NCBI GenBank assembly: GCA_963739335.1 | Contig: CAVUAC010000052.1 | Coordinates: 62,001-126,000, forward strand | DNA from: UBA9647 sp963739335 | GTDB taxonomy: Bacteria > Bacteroidota > Ignavibacteria > UBA10030 | DNA length: 64,000 bases | Direction of reading: 5' to 3' | In this document: positions 43,457-54,376 of the stretch, piece after piece | How the letters are laid out: each line of letters begins with the position of its first letter | Numbering within the stretch: the first letter of the stretch is position 1 | Made by a program: the position numbers and the translations under genes | Notes under the pieces: model-generated | The model's input: only the letters and a program-made list of their open reading frames with translations | Told to the model about the DNA's origin: nothing | Database searches by the model: none

Positions 43457-46400
43457 ATGAAGAGAATTCTCTTGGCCCTATTCTTCTTGGCTGGGCCGGC
43501 TTCTGCCCAAACGAACCACGTGAGGGATTGGCTTGTACTCGGTTCATTCCCCAATCAAGACGCAGTGACCAGGCTCTCTCAAGACTGCCTTGGGGGAGAA
43601 GGTGCTGTTTCGCCGCGCGGTGGCGAGGTTGTTCAAGGCCGGCAATGGCTCTTGTATCACTCGCCGCGTGAGTTCATAGATTTCCTGTGGAGCGACTTCG
43701 AATTCGAGGCTCGCGAGCGATGCGTGGTCTACGCCGCCTTCTTTGTTCAGTCTCCCGAACCGCAACGGGTTCATCTGCTCGTTGGAAGCGATGATGGCAT
43801 CGCAGTCTGGTGCAATGGCCATCGGGTGCACTTTGCCGACGTTGTGCGTGGCCTGCAGGTAGACAATGACTCCGTCGAGGTGAACCTGGTCGGTGGTTGG
43901 AATACGATCCTTATGAAAGTCGCGAACGGAGAAGGTGGGTTCGGCGCCTCAGCGCGCTTCGCCGATGGAAAAGGGCTCATCCTGACGGGAGTGAACCCGT
44001 CTCTGCCTCGACGAGATCCTCACTCCTCCACTCATTCTCAGCAAAGCGTCGAAGGTCTTCTTGCGTTTTACGCTCACTGATCAGAATCAGGTGGCTGGTG
44101 CGCTCGAACTCCCATTTGTTAACAAGGGAAGTGGTCCTGCTACGAGTGCACAGCTGGAGCTCATCGCCGGCTCAAAATCGTACGCTGGCTCGTCACCACA
44201 GGACATTGCTGGGGGAGAGATGAGGAGCTTCGTTCAGTATCTGACATTTCGTGAAGCTGCGGAGATAGCCCAAACGGCAGCGCCGCTGAAGGTACATTTG
44301 ACTTATGGCGGGCGCGACACTGTCTTTTCCTTTGCCTTCTCGGGTGAGGCGCTGACCAAGTTCTTTGCGCCCTGGAATTTCGCGGGTTGGGAAGAGCGAC
44401 AGCTTGACGAGAAGACGGTGAGCATTTCCCGGAAATTTGTCGTACCCGAGGAGCTTGCCGACCTCGGTCTTCAGTTCGCAGTCGACATCGGCGAGCTCTG
44501 GGGGTCAGTCTCCGTGAACGGCAAGCCGACGCTGACCCGGTTTAGTGGAGATTCAGGTGAACTGTGGTTGACTTCGAATGCGCGTGCCCACGATTCGTAT
44601 GATATTGTCCTGACCGTGAAGTCCGATAAGCCTATACGCGGTAATGTGTTGGCTTTTTCATCTCTCCGACCGCGTCAGGAAGTCATTGAGAAATACCTTC
44701 TTAATCCGCGGTTCGCAAAGGAGATCTACAAGATCGATCTTGGTGACCAAGCTTCTGTCGTTTCCAAGATCGTCGAGCTGCTGCAAAGCCACAATCTCCA
44801 GGCGCTTGACGAAATTCTGGAACCGGTGAACGAACGGATTGCTCGGTTCGTCCCAGATGCAAAGCAGCTTTCACTGCATCTCGTTGGCAATGCACATATC
44901 GATATGGCGTGGCTGTGGCGGTACACCGAGACCATTGAGGTGACGCGGGCGACCTTCCAGTCTGCGCTCGACAACCTCAAGTGGTACCCTGACTTTCGAT
45001 TTTCGCATGGCCAGGCGCACAGCTATCAATGGATCGAACAGCGCTATCCAGATATGTTTCGCCAGATACAGGAGTATGTTCGATCGGGGCGATGGGAAAT
45101 CGTCGGAGGCACATGGGTGGAGTCGGATGCCAATATACCTTCGGGTGAATCGCTGGTCCGTCAATATCTTTATGGCAAGAGGTACTTCAAGCAGAAATTC
45201 GGCGTGGAGGTCAAACATGGATTCTATCCAGACACATTTGGCCACACCGCAACGCTGCCTCAGATTCTCAGTAAGAGTGGGATCGACACATACACGTTCT
45301 TCCGACCATGGGAAGACGAACGAATCTTCTGGTGGGAGTGCCCTGATGGCAGCAGAGTGCTGGCGCACCATCCATCAAATTGGTACGGCACGTGGTCGGG
45401 CATTCCGGACACCTTGTGGACCGCGGCCGTGAATACGCATGAGAAGTTCGGTATTTCTGATGCTATACAATTCTTTGGCGTTGGCGACCATGGAGGCGGT
45501 CCTACACGACGGCAAATTGAGCAGATCGAGCAGCTGAGCAAGGTGGACCTGTATCCAAAAACAGAGATGTCTTCCTTCGATGCGTACTACCAGAAGCTCC
45601 TCTCCAAGGAGAGAGATGCCGAGGTTCATCGAGGCGAACTGAATCCTGCGTTTGAAGGATGCTATACGAGCCAGGCGATGATCAAGAAGAACAACAGAAA
45701 GGCCGAGGCCCTTCTGCCGACAGCAGAACTGTTTTCAGCCATTGCTACAAAATATGGGTATGACTATCCGGGTGATGAATTTACTGACGCGTGGCACAAG
45801 GTGCTCTTCAATCAATTCCATGATATCCTGTGCGGCTCAGGAATCCACGAAGTCTATGCCGATGCGGAGCAGTTCTACGCGGACGCCTTTGATCGGGCGG
45901 GCACGGCGTTGCATGGAGCCCTGAGGGCCATTGCGGTCAATATCTCGACCGATAGCAGGGTGAAGCAGGCCCGACCGTTTGTCCTCTTCAATCCTCTTAA
46001 CTGGAAACGTAGCGAGCCGGTTGAGATGATGGTCAGGAATGATGCCGACCAGGATCCAAAAATCATCGATGAACGAGGAAAGGAAATCCCCGTCCAAATC
46101 ATCGAGCGGCGGCCTGATTCGGCGAAGGTCGTGTTTCTGGCAAACGGGATTCCTTCGGTGGGTTACAGAACATATTGGATCGCATCTCGAAAGCAGGGAA
46201 ATCCTCGTCAAGCAAACGATCTGGTGCTTGAGAATCGATTCTTCAGGGTGGAGATCGACTCCGTCACAGGCTCTGTTGCGCGGATCTATGACAAGCTCAA
46301 GAAACGTGAGGTGCTGCAGCGTGGTAAGCTCGGCAATCAATTGCAGATTCAGGAAGATGATACTGGAATGTCCGCCTGGGTGATCGGGCTGCACGGAGAG

Positions 46401-47246
46401 GCAAAAGCTATCAACGCCCCTTCAACTGTGAGAGTCCTTGAGTCTGGCAAGGTGCGGAAGATCGTGCGATCGGAATACGTCTACGAGAAATCCACATTCA
46501 CACAAGATGTTGTGCTGTATGCCGATTATCCAAGAATCGATTTTCGTTTCTCTGCTGATTGGCAACACCGGAAGCGGATTCTCAAGATCGCATTTCCGCT
46601 GAGTGTGAGCGGCGGGAATGCCACCTTTGAAATCCCATTCGGCGCAATTGAGCGTCCTTCTGATGGACACGAAGTTGTGGCCCAGAAATGGGTCGATGTC
46701 TCAAACGCCGAATATGGCGTCAGCCTCCTGAACGATTCGAAGTACGGATTCGACGTGAAGGACGGCGTGATCCGGATGACTGCACTACGGTCTTCGACTG
46801 ATCCGGACCCGAAAGCAGACGAAGGAGCTCATGAGTTTTCGTATGCTTTATATCCTCACTCCGGCCGCTGGCAGGAAGCACAAACTGTTTTGAGAGGGTA
46901 TGAATTCAACACACTGGTTGTCATTCTCCCGGTTGAACAACATGTGGGTTCACTTCCTTCCTCGTTTTCATTCATGCAGTTCGGCAATCCCAGCGTCGTT
47001 CTGACTGCTGTCAAGAAGTGTGAGGATGACAAGAACCTTATCGTGCGCTGCTATGAGGCGACGGGGAAATCCGCTCAGGAGAGAATGAGGCTCTGGCAGC
47101 CCATCGCCCGGATCCAGGAGACTGATCTGATTGAGTGGAATCCGAAGCCGGTCTCCCGGGAGGGCAGTGGAGATGCAGGCCTCAGTTTCAATCTCAGGCC
47201 GGGCGAAATCAAGACATTCTTGATAACGCTGGGGAAAGAGCAATGA
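43457..47246 (+). CDS. Secreted GH38 alpha-mannosidase with N-terminal accessory domain, frameshifted
   Basis: About 1260 codons when the extra C at 44009 is ignored. Frame one starts at ATG 43457 with a signal peptide (MKRILLALFFLAGPASA) and an accessory sandwich (DWLVLGSFPNQ, LLVGSDDGIAVWCNG, GGWNTILMKVANGEGG). After VNPSLP the second frame continues DEILTPPLILSKASKVFLRF. The GH38 catalytic domain begins about 44870: LVGNAHIDMAWLWRYTET (zinc His and Asp), FYPDTFGHTATLPQIL containing the nucleophile Asp, and FNQFHDILCGSGIHEVY. A three-helix bundle and C-terminal sandwiches follow (RFFRVEIDSVTGSVARIYDK). It removes alpha-linked mannose from glycans. Its TGA overlaps the ATG of the methyltransferase (ATGA at 47243), indicating coupling. 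Confidence 0.88.
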
Positions 47247-48122
47247 ATACATTTCTTGAAAAGCTGCTCGCTGAGAGGCCAATTGTCACTGACGGTGCGT
47301 GGGGCACGCAGATCCAGCAACTGGGTCTTGAGCCGGGAGCTTGCCCGGATGCATGGGAATCTCGAAGATCCCGCGGCAATTGAGCGGGTGGCAAGATCCT
47401 ATGTTGATGCTGGAAGCCGCATCATCTTGACGAACACGTTCGGTGCCAACCGACTGATGCTGGAGCGGCATGGATTGGCAGACAAAGCAGCAGCGATCAA
47501 TCGCACGGGAGCTGAGATTTCTCGCATAGCGGTTTCAGACAAGGCATATGTTTTTGGCTCGATGGGACCCAGCGGAAAAATGATCTTTGCTGGAGAAGTG
47601 AGCCAGGACGAACTGCGTGATGCTTTCGAAGAACAGGCGCTAGCGTTGGCGGAAGGAGGTGCGCATGGATTGGTCATTGAAACGATGAGCGAGTTGGCCG
47701 AAGCCAGGATCGCACTCCGCGCTGCACAGAAGACAGGGCTTCCGGTTGTCGTTTCAATGGCATACGATTCTGGAACAGCATACGATCGTACGATGATGGG
47801 GATTACTCCTGAGGAGGCAGCAGAGGAGCTCAGGAATGCCGGGGCTGATGTCATCGGCGCGAATTGCGGGATGGGGATAGAGTTCATCGAGCCGATCCTC
47901 AAGCGCCTTCGGGCAGTGACCAGTCTTCCGATTTGGGTCAAGCCGAATGCAGGAATGCCTGAATTCCGCGATGGCAAGGTCACCTACAACGTAAGGCCGG
48001 AGCAATTCGCAGCGTCGGCTCTGCGAATCCGTGCTGCAGGAGCGGACTTCATCGGCGGTTGCTGCGGCACGAATCCTGAATTCATCCGAGCCATCAAGAA
48101 GGTCTTTGCTGAGAGACTGTGA
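47243..48122 (+). CDS. Homocysteine S-methyltransferase family protein, frameshifted
   Basis: About 292 codons with one extra G in the GGG at 47355-47357. The true start is ATG 47243 (MNTFLEKLLAERPIVTDGAW, then GTQIQQLGLEPGACPDAW); deleting a G continues NLEDPAAIERVARSYVDAGS, IILTNTFGANR and on to 48122. It is the zinc-dependent homocysteine-binding module found at the front of MetH and in BHMT-like enzymes. Zinc cysteines are visible in GANCGMG and GGCCGTN. It has no folate, B12 or reactivation domain, so a separate methyl donor protein is needed. It sits between two alpha-mannosidase genes, overlapping both by four bases, and near UroD-family methyltransferase-like genes, which suggests methyl transfer linked to sugar use. 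Confidence 0.85.
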
Positions 48123-48175
48123 AGCCTCCCGGTGGCCTCAATCTGATGTATCTGCGACAAACTCCTGTTTACGCT

Positions 48176-50587
48176 ATGGCCAGACTTACAGTTCACCTCA
48201 TCTGCAACGCTCATCTCGACCCTGTGTGGCAATGGAGATGGGAAGAGGGATGTGCTGAGGCGCTCTCGACGTTCGGAAATGCGGTTGAGCTTCTGAGTGA
48301 GCACAAAGACCTCGCCTTCAACCATAATGAAGCGGTCCTCTACCGATGGGTGCAAAGGTATGATCCTCCGCTCTTCCGCGCGATTCAGAAGCTGGTGAAA
48401 AGGGGGCGATGGTGCATCGGCGGTGGGTGGTACCTCCAGCCGGATGTCAATATTCCGGGAGCAGAATCGCTCATCAGACAAATTCTTGTTGGAAGGAAGT
48501 TCTTCCGTGAGCAGTTTGGCGTTGAGCCGAAGGTGGCATACAACTTCGATTCCTTTGGTCACAGTGGAGGGTTGCCTCAGATTCTGAAGCAAGCGGGCTA
48601 CAAGATGTACATCCATATGCGGCCGCAAGCGCGGGACCTGAAGCTTCCCTCTGATCTCTATCGCTGGCGCGGAGTCGATGGATCAGAGATTCTCACGAAC
48701 CGAATTGAAGTTGGGTTCTACCATTCAGAATTCGACAACATCGAGGAGAAGCTCCATGAAGGGGTTGAACGAGCGCTACGATTGAATCGTGATGTCCCGG
48801 TGTTCTGGGGAATTGGTAACCACGGCGGAGGCGCGACGAGGGAGGCCCTCGCTGCGATTGATTCCTTCGTAAAACAAGAACGAAGAGTCAAGGTTGTCCA
48901 CAGCACGACCGAGAAGCTGTACGATGCGCTGAAGAAATACTCCAAGGCAGCTCCTGTGGTAGAAGGGGATCTCCAGCGAGTCTTCACTGGCTGCTATACC
49001 TCGTTCTCGCGGTTGAAGCGGCGCGCTCAGCGTAGCCTGAATGAGCTCGTTCAGGCAGAGGCTCTCAGCGCCTGGGCGTGGTGGGACGCCAACAGCAAGT
49101 ATCCGGGCGCTGAATTGCAAGAGGCTTGGTGTGATCATCTGTTTAATGATTTCCACGATATCCTGCCAGGTTCGAGCGTTGAGCTGGCAGAACTCGATGC
49201 ATTCGACCAGTATGGAAAAGTTTCTGAGTCCTTGCGCCGGTTGCGATTGTCCGCGATCAGCAAGTTCATCTCAGGCAATCCAAGAAGGCTCTACATTCCC
49301 GTGTCCGTGTGGAACGCGAATCCATCCTGCACAAGAGTGCCTGTCGAAGTGGAGTGCATGGTCGACCTCCGCCCGAAGTGGACTGGTGACTGGCATCTGC
49401 ACCTTCATTCTCTCGACGGCGTTGAAGAGCAATGCCAGGAGGAACAACCGGAATCGCTCCTGCCATTCAACTGGCGAAAGAAAATTGTGTTCATGGCGGA
49501 CCTGCCGCAGGTCGGATGCTTACCTCTTGAAGTCCGCTGCTCTGAAGGGAAGAGAGAGCGGCCTCAAGCCGCTTCGCTCCTGAAGTACATGATCGATCCG
49601 CAGAAAGGACTCGTGAAGAGCCTCGATGCTGGAGAAGGAAGGGAATGCCTCTCCGGATATCTGCTGCAGCCATTGGTCGTTACAGACGACGGCGATTCGT
49701 GGGGTGCAGACCGTTGGCGATATCGTGAGGTTGTTGGCGAATTCCAATTTGCTCCCGAGCAATTCGCAGTCGTCGAGACAGGACCAATTCGAACAGTCAC
49801 GCAATCTCTCTTCACATACAATCACAGCAAGATCACCCTGCGGACGATTGCATACGCATCGTGGCCCGTCTTGGAACTCCAGCTCAGAATTGCCTGGGCC
49901 GAGAAACGAAAGCGGCTCAAGCTTTCAGTCCCCACGGTGTTCAGAAGCGAGAGCATTTGCTGTGAAGTACCCGGAGGAGCCGTTGCTCGACCGGCCGACG
50001 GGGAGGAACACGTGCAGGGACGCTGGTGCTTCCTTGAGGGAAATGTGAACGGAAAGAAAACGGGCTTCGCATTGACCAACAGTGGGCAGCACGGATTCGA
50101 TTTCAAGGATGGGGAGATTCGACTGTCGGTGTTGAGAAGCGCTGCCTATTGTCACGATCAGGGCTTCACGATCACAGAGCCACCGGAAAGAAAATATATG
50201 GATCAAGGAGTCCATGAGGTGAGGCTTCTGATAACGGCTGGCGACGCTCAAGCAGTTCGCGAATCACTCTCTGGCTTGGCAGACTGGCTCAGTGCGCCTC
50301 CATCGGCCTACGCCCATCTGCCCATCGGAAGCCGGATCCGGGGAAAAGTAGAATTCCTGACTCTTCATCCGAAGAACATCCGGTTGCTGGCGACAAAACG
50401 ATCCGAAGATGGAAAAGCCCTTGTCCTTCGCTTGCAGGAAACCGTTGGTGTCCCTTCGATAGCGAGACTCCATCTCGAACGCGTCAAATCCAATGTCTCC
50501 CTCTCGTTCAAACCGTTTGAAATCAAGACAATCCGGTTCGATAAGTCGGGCAGGTGTCGGGAAGTCGCATTGATCGAGGAGGCCTGA
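48176..50587 (+). CDS. Cytoplasmic GH38 alpha-mannosidase-like protein
   Basis: About 803 residues, no signal peptide. ATG 48176 is chosen because the catalytic domain starts at once (MARLTVHLICNAHLDPVWQW, with zinc His and Asp); GTG 48119, overlapping the previous stop as GTGA, and ATG 48146 are possible. The nucleophile Asp lies in YNFDSFGHSGGLPQIL, a further zinc ligand region is WGIGNHGGG, and LFNDFHDILPGSSVE is the helix-bundle signature. Variation (WEEGCAEAL, HMRPQARDL) sets it in a subgroup distinct from the secreted GH38 upstream. It may hydrolyse imported mannosides or phosphorylated sugars. Position directly after the methyltransferase suggests a common transcript. Confidence 0.9.
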   Translation: MARLTVHLICNAHLDPVWQWRWEEGCAEALSTFGNAVELLSEHKDLAFNHNEAVLYRWVQRYDPPLFRAIQKLVKRGRWCIGGGWYLQPDVNIPGAESLIRQILVGRKFFREQFGVEPKVAYNFDSFGHSGGLPQILKQAGYKMYIHMRPQARDLKLPSDLYRWRGVDGSEILTNRIEVGFYHSEFDNIEEKLHEGVERALRLNRDVPVFWGIGNHGGGATREALAAIDSFVKQERRVKVVHSTTEKLYDALKKYSKAAPVVEGDLQRVFTGCYTSFSRLKRRAQRSLNELVQAEALSAWAWWDANSKYPGAELQEAWCDHLFNDFHDILPGSSVELAELDAFDQYGKVSESLRRLRLSAISKFISGNPRRLYIPVSVWNANPSCTRVPVEVECMVDLRPKWTGDWHLHLHSLDGVEEQCQEEQPESLLPFNWRKKIVFMADLPQVGCLPLEVRCSEGKRERPQAASLLKYMIDPQKGLVKSLDAGEGRECLSGYLLQPLVVTDDGDSWGADRWRYREVVGEFQFAPEQFAVVETGPIRTVTQSLFTYNHSKITLRTIAYASWPVLELQLRIAWAEKRKRLKLSVPTVFRSESICCEVPGGAVARPADGEEHVQGRWCFLEGNVNGKKTGFALTNSGQHGFDFKDGEIRLSVLRSAAYCHDQGFTITEPPERKYMDQGVHEVRLLITAGDAQAVRESLSGLADWLSAPPSAYAHLPIGSRIRGKVEFLTLHPKNIRLLATKRSEDGKALVLRLQETVGVPSIARLHLERVKSNVSLSFKPFEIKTIRFDKSGRCREVALIEEA

Positions 50588-50596
50588 AACGTCCCC

Positions 50597-51625
50597 ATGA
50601 GACCGGATATTGAGCAGTTGAAGAAGACACTTCGAAGGGGAAAAGGAACGTTCGTCCCGATGATCGAGCTGGGAGTCCATCCAAACATCAAAGCCCGGCT
50701 CCTGGGCCGGGAAGTCCTGACCCTGAGTGACGATATCGAATTCTGGTACAAAGCCGGCTATGACTACGTGAAGCTCCAACCTGGCGCGGATTTCAACCCC
50801 GGGAAAATCGGCGTCGAAGAGAATCTTACATTCAACGAGGATGGCACGCCCTTTCGCAAGTGGGCTTCGGAGGACTCGGGAGTCATCATGAGTTTCGAAG
50901 ACCTTGAGCTCTATCAGTTTCCTTCGAAGGAGGATTTTGATTACTGGAAATTCGAGCAGGTGCGGCCTCTTCTCCCGGAAGGGATGGGCGTTATCGGCCA
51001 ATACGGTGATATCTTCACGATGACCTGGGAGATGATGGGATTCGAAACGTTCTCGCTCGCCCTCTATGAGAGTCCTGCGCTCGTTCAGGCTCTCAATCAG
51101 AAAATCGGTGAGCTTGTCCTGAGCATGTTTGAGTATTTCGCACAATCTGATGGCGTCGATATTCTCTGGTTCAGCGATGATATTGCGTTCACACAGGGTC
51201 TGCTCGTCTCCCCCGACACGCTTCATCAATACTTTTTCCCCTGGCTTCGGAAAGTCGGCAAGCTCGCTCGAGAGGCAAACAAGCCCCTGCTCTATCACAC
51301 CGATGGCCTGCTGTGGGATGTATTCGACGACATCATCGACTGCGGCGTCGATGCCATCCACCCGATTGAACCCAAAGCGATGGATATTGCAGATGTTAAA
51401 CGCCGTTACGGAGATAGACTCTGTCTGTTGGGCAATGTCGACGTCGACCTTCTCGCACGGGGATCGGAAGAGGAAATCCGAACGGTCGTGAAACAGAATA
51501 TTGAGAAGGTGGGATACAACGGCGGTTATTGTGTCGGTTCAGGTAACAGCATACCGGAGTATGTGAAGTATGAAAACTATCTGGCACTGATCAAAGCCTC
51601 GAGAGATTTTGGGGCTGAAGTCTAA
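50597..51625 (+). CDS. Uroporphyrinogen decarboxylase family protein A (metal motif lost)
   Basis: A 342-residue UroD-fold protein 9 bp after the GH38 gene. The family includes heme-pathway decarboxylases and MtaA/CmuA-type cobalamin:coenzyme methyltransferases. Recognisable parts are YDYVKLQPGADF, IGQYGDIFTMTWEMMGFETF, GVDILWFSDDIAF, LLYHTDGLLWDVFDDIIDCG, DAIHPIEPKAMDI, LLGNVDVDLL and YCVGSGNSIPEYVKYENY. It lacks the N-terminal arginine motif of true heme UroD, and where methyltransferases have a zinc HxC...C it has HTD and GSGNS. So it is neither a normal heme enzyme nor a canonical thiol methyltransferase. The role is unknown. Confidence 0.85.
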   Translation: MRPDIEQLKKTLRRGKGTFVPMIELGVHPNIKARLLGREVLTLSDDIEFWYKAGYDYVKLQPGADFNPGKIGVEENLTFNEDGTPFRKWASEDSGVIMSFEDLELYQFPSKEDFDYWKFEQVRPLLPEGMGVIGQYGDIFTMTWEMMGFETFSLALYESPALVQALNQKIGELVLSMFEYFAQSDGVDILWFSDDIAFTQGLLVSPDTLHQYFFPWLRKVGKLAREANKPLLYHTDGLLWDVFDDIIDCGVDAIHPIEPKAMDIADVKRRYGDRLCLLGNVDVDLLARGSEEEIRTVVKQNIEKVGYNGGYCVGSGNSIPEYVKYENYLALIKASRDFGAEV

Positions 51626-51703
51626 ACGTGACTTCGCGTAAATCTTTGAGAGATGGAACACGGGTGTTATGTTCCTCTCATCCAAAACAGGAGGATTGGT
51701 ACA

Positions 51704-54359
51704 ATGAAAATCGCAATCAACTTTGTCCGCCTCGCTTTGATAGGCATCCTGTCCATGCTGTTCGTGAGCTCTGCTGCCATTGGGCAGGATCAGAAGGAAA
51801 AACCCAAATACCGGGATCCTGAACGTCCCGATCGAACAACGGGTGAACGATCTTCTCTCCCGGATGACGGTTGAAGAAAAGGTCACCCAGCTCCAATGCA
51901 CGCTCAGGAAAATCGAGTGGGGGAAGAACCTGACGATCAACGGGCTTGGAGGCATCGGTCCGTTGCTGCGGTCGTACGTTGCCAGAGAGGCTGCGGAAAA
52001 AGCCAACGAAATACAGAAAATGGCTGTCGAGAAGACGCGGCTGGGGATCCCGATCATTATTCACGACGAGGCTCTTCATGGGCTTATCGGCAATGGTGCG
52101 ACAAGTTTCCCGCAGGCTATAGGCCTGGCGGCCACATTTGACGCGGACATTGTTGCGAAGGTTGCCACGGTCATCGGGAAAGAGACGCGCGCAAGGGGGA
52201 TTCGCCAGGTTCTTTCGCCTGTCGTGAACATGGCGCGCGACGTGCGCTGGGGCAGAGTGGAGGAGACATACGGTGAAGATCCTTACCTGCAGTCACGCAT
52301 GGCCGTCGCGTTCTGCAAGAGCATCGAAGACGAAGGTGTGCTGACAACGCCGAAGCACTTCGTGGCCAATGTCGGAGATGGAGGGAGAGACAGCTATCCA
52401 ATCCATTTCTCGGAGCGCGAGTTGCGTGAGATCTACTTTCCCCCCTTCAAGGCAGCATTCCAGGAGGCCAACGCCTGGTCTGTGATGGCAGCCTACAATG
52501 CGATAGACGATCTGCCGTGCTCTGCCAGCAAGTGGCTGCTCACGGATATTCTGCGGAAGGAATGGGGATTCAAAGGGTTTGTAGTATCTGACTACGGCTC
52601 AGTGTCGGGAATCATGAGCATGCATCACGTAGCGGCAACGCCGAAGGAAGGAGCAATCAAGGCAGTCGAGGCCGGGCTCGATATGGAGTTGCCGGACATT
52701 TATTTCTATGGCGATCCGTTGCTTGCCGCGGCCAGGGAAGGGTCGGTGTCGAAGACGGCGCTCGATGCAGCCGTCTCGAACGTGCTTCGTGCGAAGTTTC
52801 ACCTTGGTCTGTTCGAAAATCCGTATGTCGATCCTCAAGCGGCTGGGGCAATCAACGACACAAAAGAACATCGCTCGCTAGCGCTCGAAGCGGCGCGCAA
52901 AGCGATGGTCTTGCTCAAGAACGACGATGGTGTCCTCCCGCTGAAGAAGACTCTCAAGTCAATCGCTGTCATCGGTCCTGAGGTTGATGTTGTCAAGCTC
53001 GGCGGTTACAGCGGATTTGGCATGAAGACGGTGACTCTCCTGGAAGGGCTCAGGAACAAGGTCCCTGCGACGACGAAGGTGATTTATGAAAAGGGATGTG
53101 AGGTTGGATTTGCTTCGCTACCACCAATCCCTAGCGAGTTCCTCGTACCGGCAAATGCGAAACCCGGGGAGCATGGACTCAGAGCCGAGTATTTCACGAA
53201 CAAGGATTTGTTGGGAACGCCACATCTCGTGCGGATAGACAAAGAGGTCAATTTCGAATTTGCGATGGGTTCGCCTGACTCGACGATTCCGCCTGATCAT
53301 TTCTCCGCTCGGTGGACGGGCAAGCTCGTACCGACCCAGTCAGGAACCTACAATCTCGGATTCAGCTCAGATGATGGCGTCCGTCTCTACCTCGACGGAA
53401 AACTACTCATCGATAGCTGGTTTGACCGTGGTGCCACTCTTGATGTCGTTACTGTGAAACTCGAGGCCGCACGACAGTACGATCTCCGGATTGAGTATTA
53501 TGAGAACGAAGGATGGGCCTATGCAAGCCTCGTATGGGACCTGAAGCGTCCGGCTGACCCCCGAATCCTGGCAGCCGTCGATGCTGCGAAGAAATCGGAT
53601 GTCGCTATTGTTGCAGTCAGCATTATGGAAGGGGAGGGCTCCGATCGTGCAAACCTCGACCTTCCCGGACAGCAGGAACAGCTCATCAAAATGATAGCGG
53701 AAACCGGCACACCGACAATCGTGGTCCTGATCAACGGCAGCGCCGTGACAATGAAGAATTGGGTGGACAAGGTTGCCGGCATCCTCGAGGCATGGTATCC
53801 CGGAGAAGAATGCGGCAATGCAATTGCGGACGTCCTCTTCGGTGACTACAACCCTGGCGGCAAGCTTCCAATCACATTCCCTCAAGTTGTCGGCCAGGTT
53901 CCTCTTTACTACAACCACAAGCCTACTGGAAGGGGGAACGACTATACCGATATCAGCGGCAAGCCGCATTTCCCCTTCGGATACGGGCTCAGCTATTCGA
54001 CGTTCAAGTACAGCAATCTGCAGATCACGCCGGGCAAGATTGATCGGAATGGAAAGGTACAGCTGAGCGTCGATGTCGAGAATACAAGCAATCGAAAGGG
54101 GGAGGAGGTTGTGCAGCTTTACGTGCACGATCCTGTGGCCAGTGTAGCGCGACCGGTCGAGGAGCTGCGGGGATTCAGGAGAATCGCGCTCAAACCGGGC
54201 GAGAAGAAGACGGTCATGTTCGACTTGGGCAGGGACGACTTTGGATTCCTCGATGCGAACATGAAATTCGTCGTCGAGCCCGGCATCATCGAAGTTCTGA
54301 TCGGCAGCTCATCAGATGACATACGTTTGAAGTCAACGTTTGAGGTTATCGACCGTTAG
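51704..54359 (+). CDS. Secreted GH3 beta-glycosidase with PA14 domain (second copy), frameshifted
   Basis: AGGAGG at 51689-51694 and ATG 51704 open a signal peptide (MKIAINFVRLALIGILSMLF). After KPKYRDP the extra G at 51821 shifts the frame; dropping it gives the normal GH3 sequence NVPIEQRVNDLLSRMTVEEK, and the second frame then runs to 54359, in total about 885 codons. The barrel has IIIHDEALHGLIG, RWGRVEETYGEDPYL, TPKHFVANVGDGGR and the nucleophile Asp in FVVSDYGSVSG. A PA14 insert (SSDDGVRLYLDG) interrupts the second domain, and the fibronectin-like end has LSVDVENTSNRKGEEVVQLY. The KHF and HDEA motifs place it in a different GH3 subgroup from the copy at 16040. Confidence 0.9.
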
Positions 54360-54376
54360 GGAAAAAGGCTGCATCG

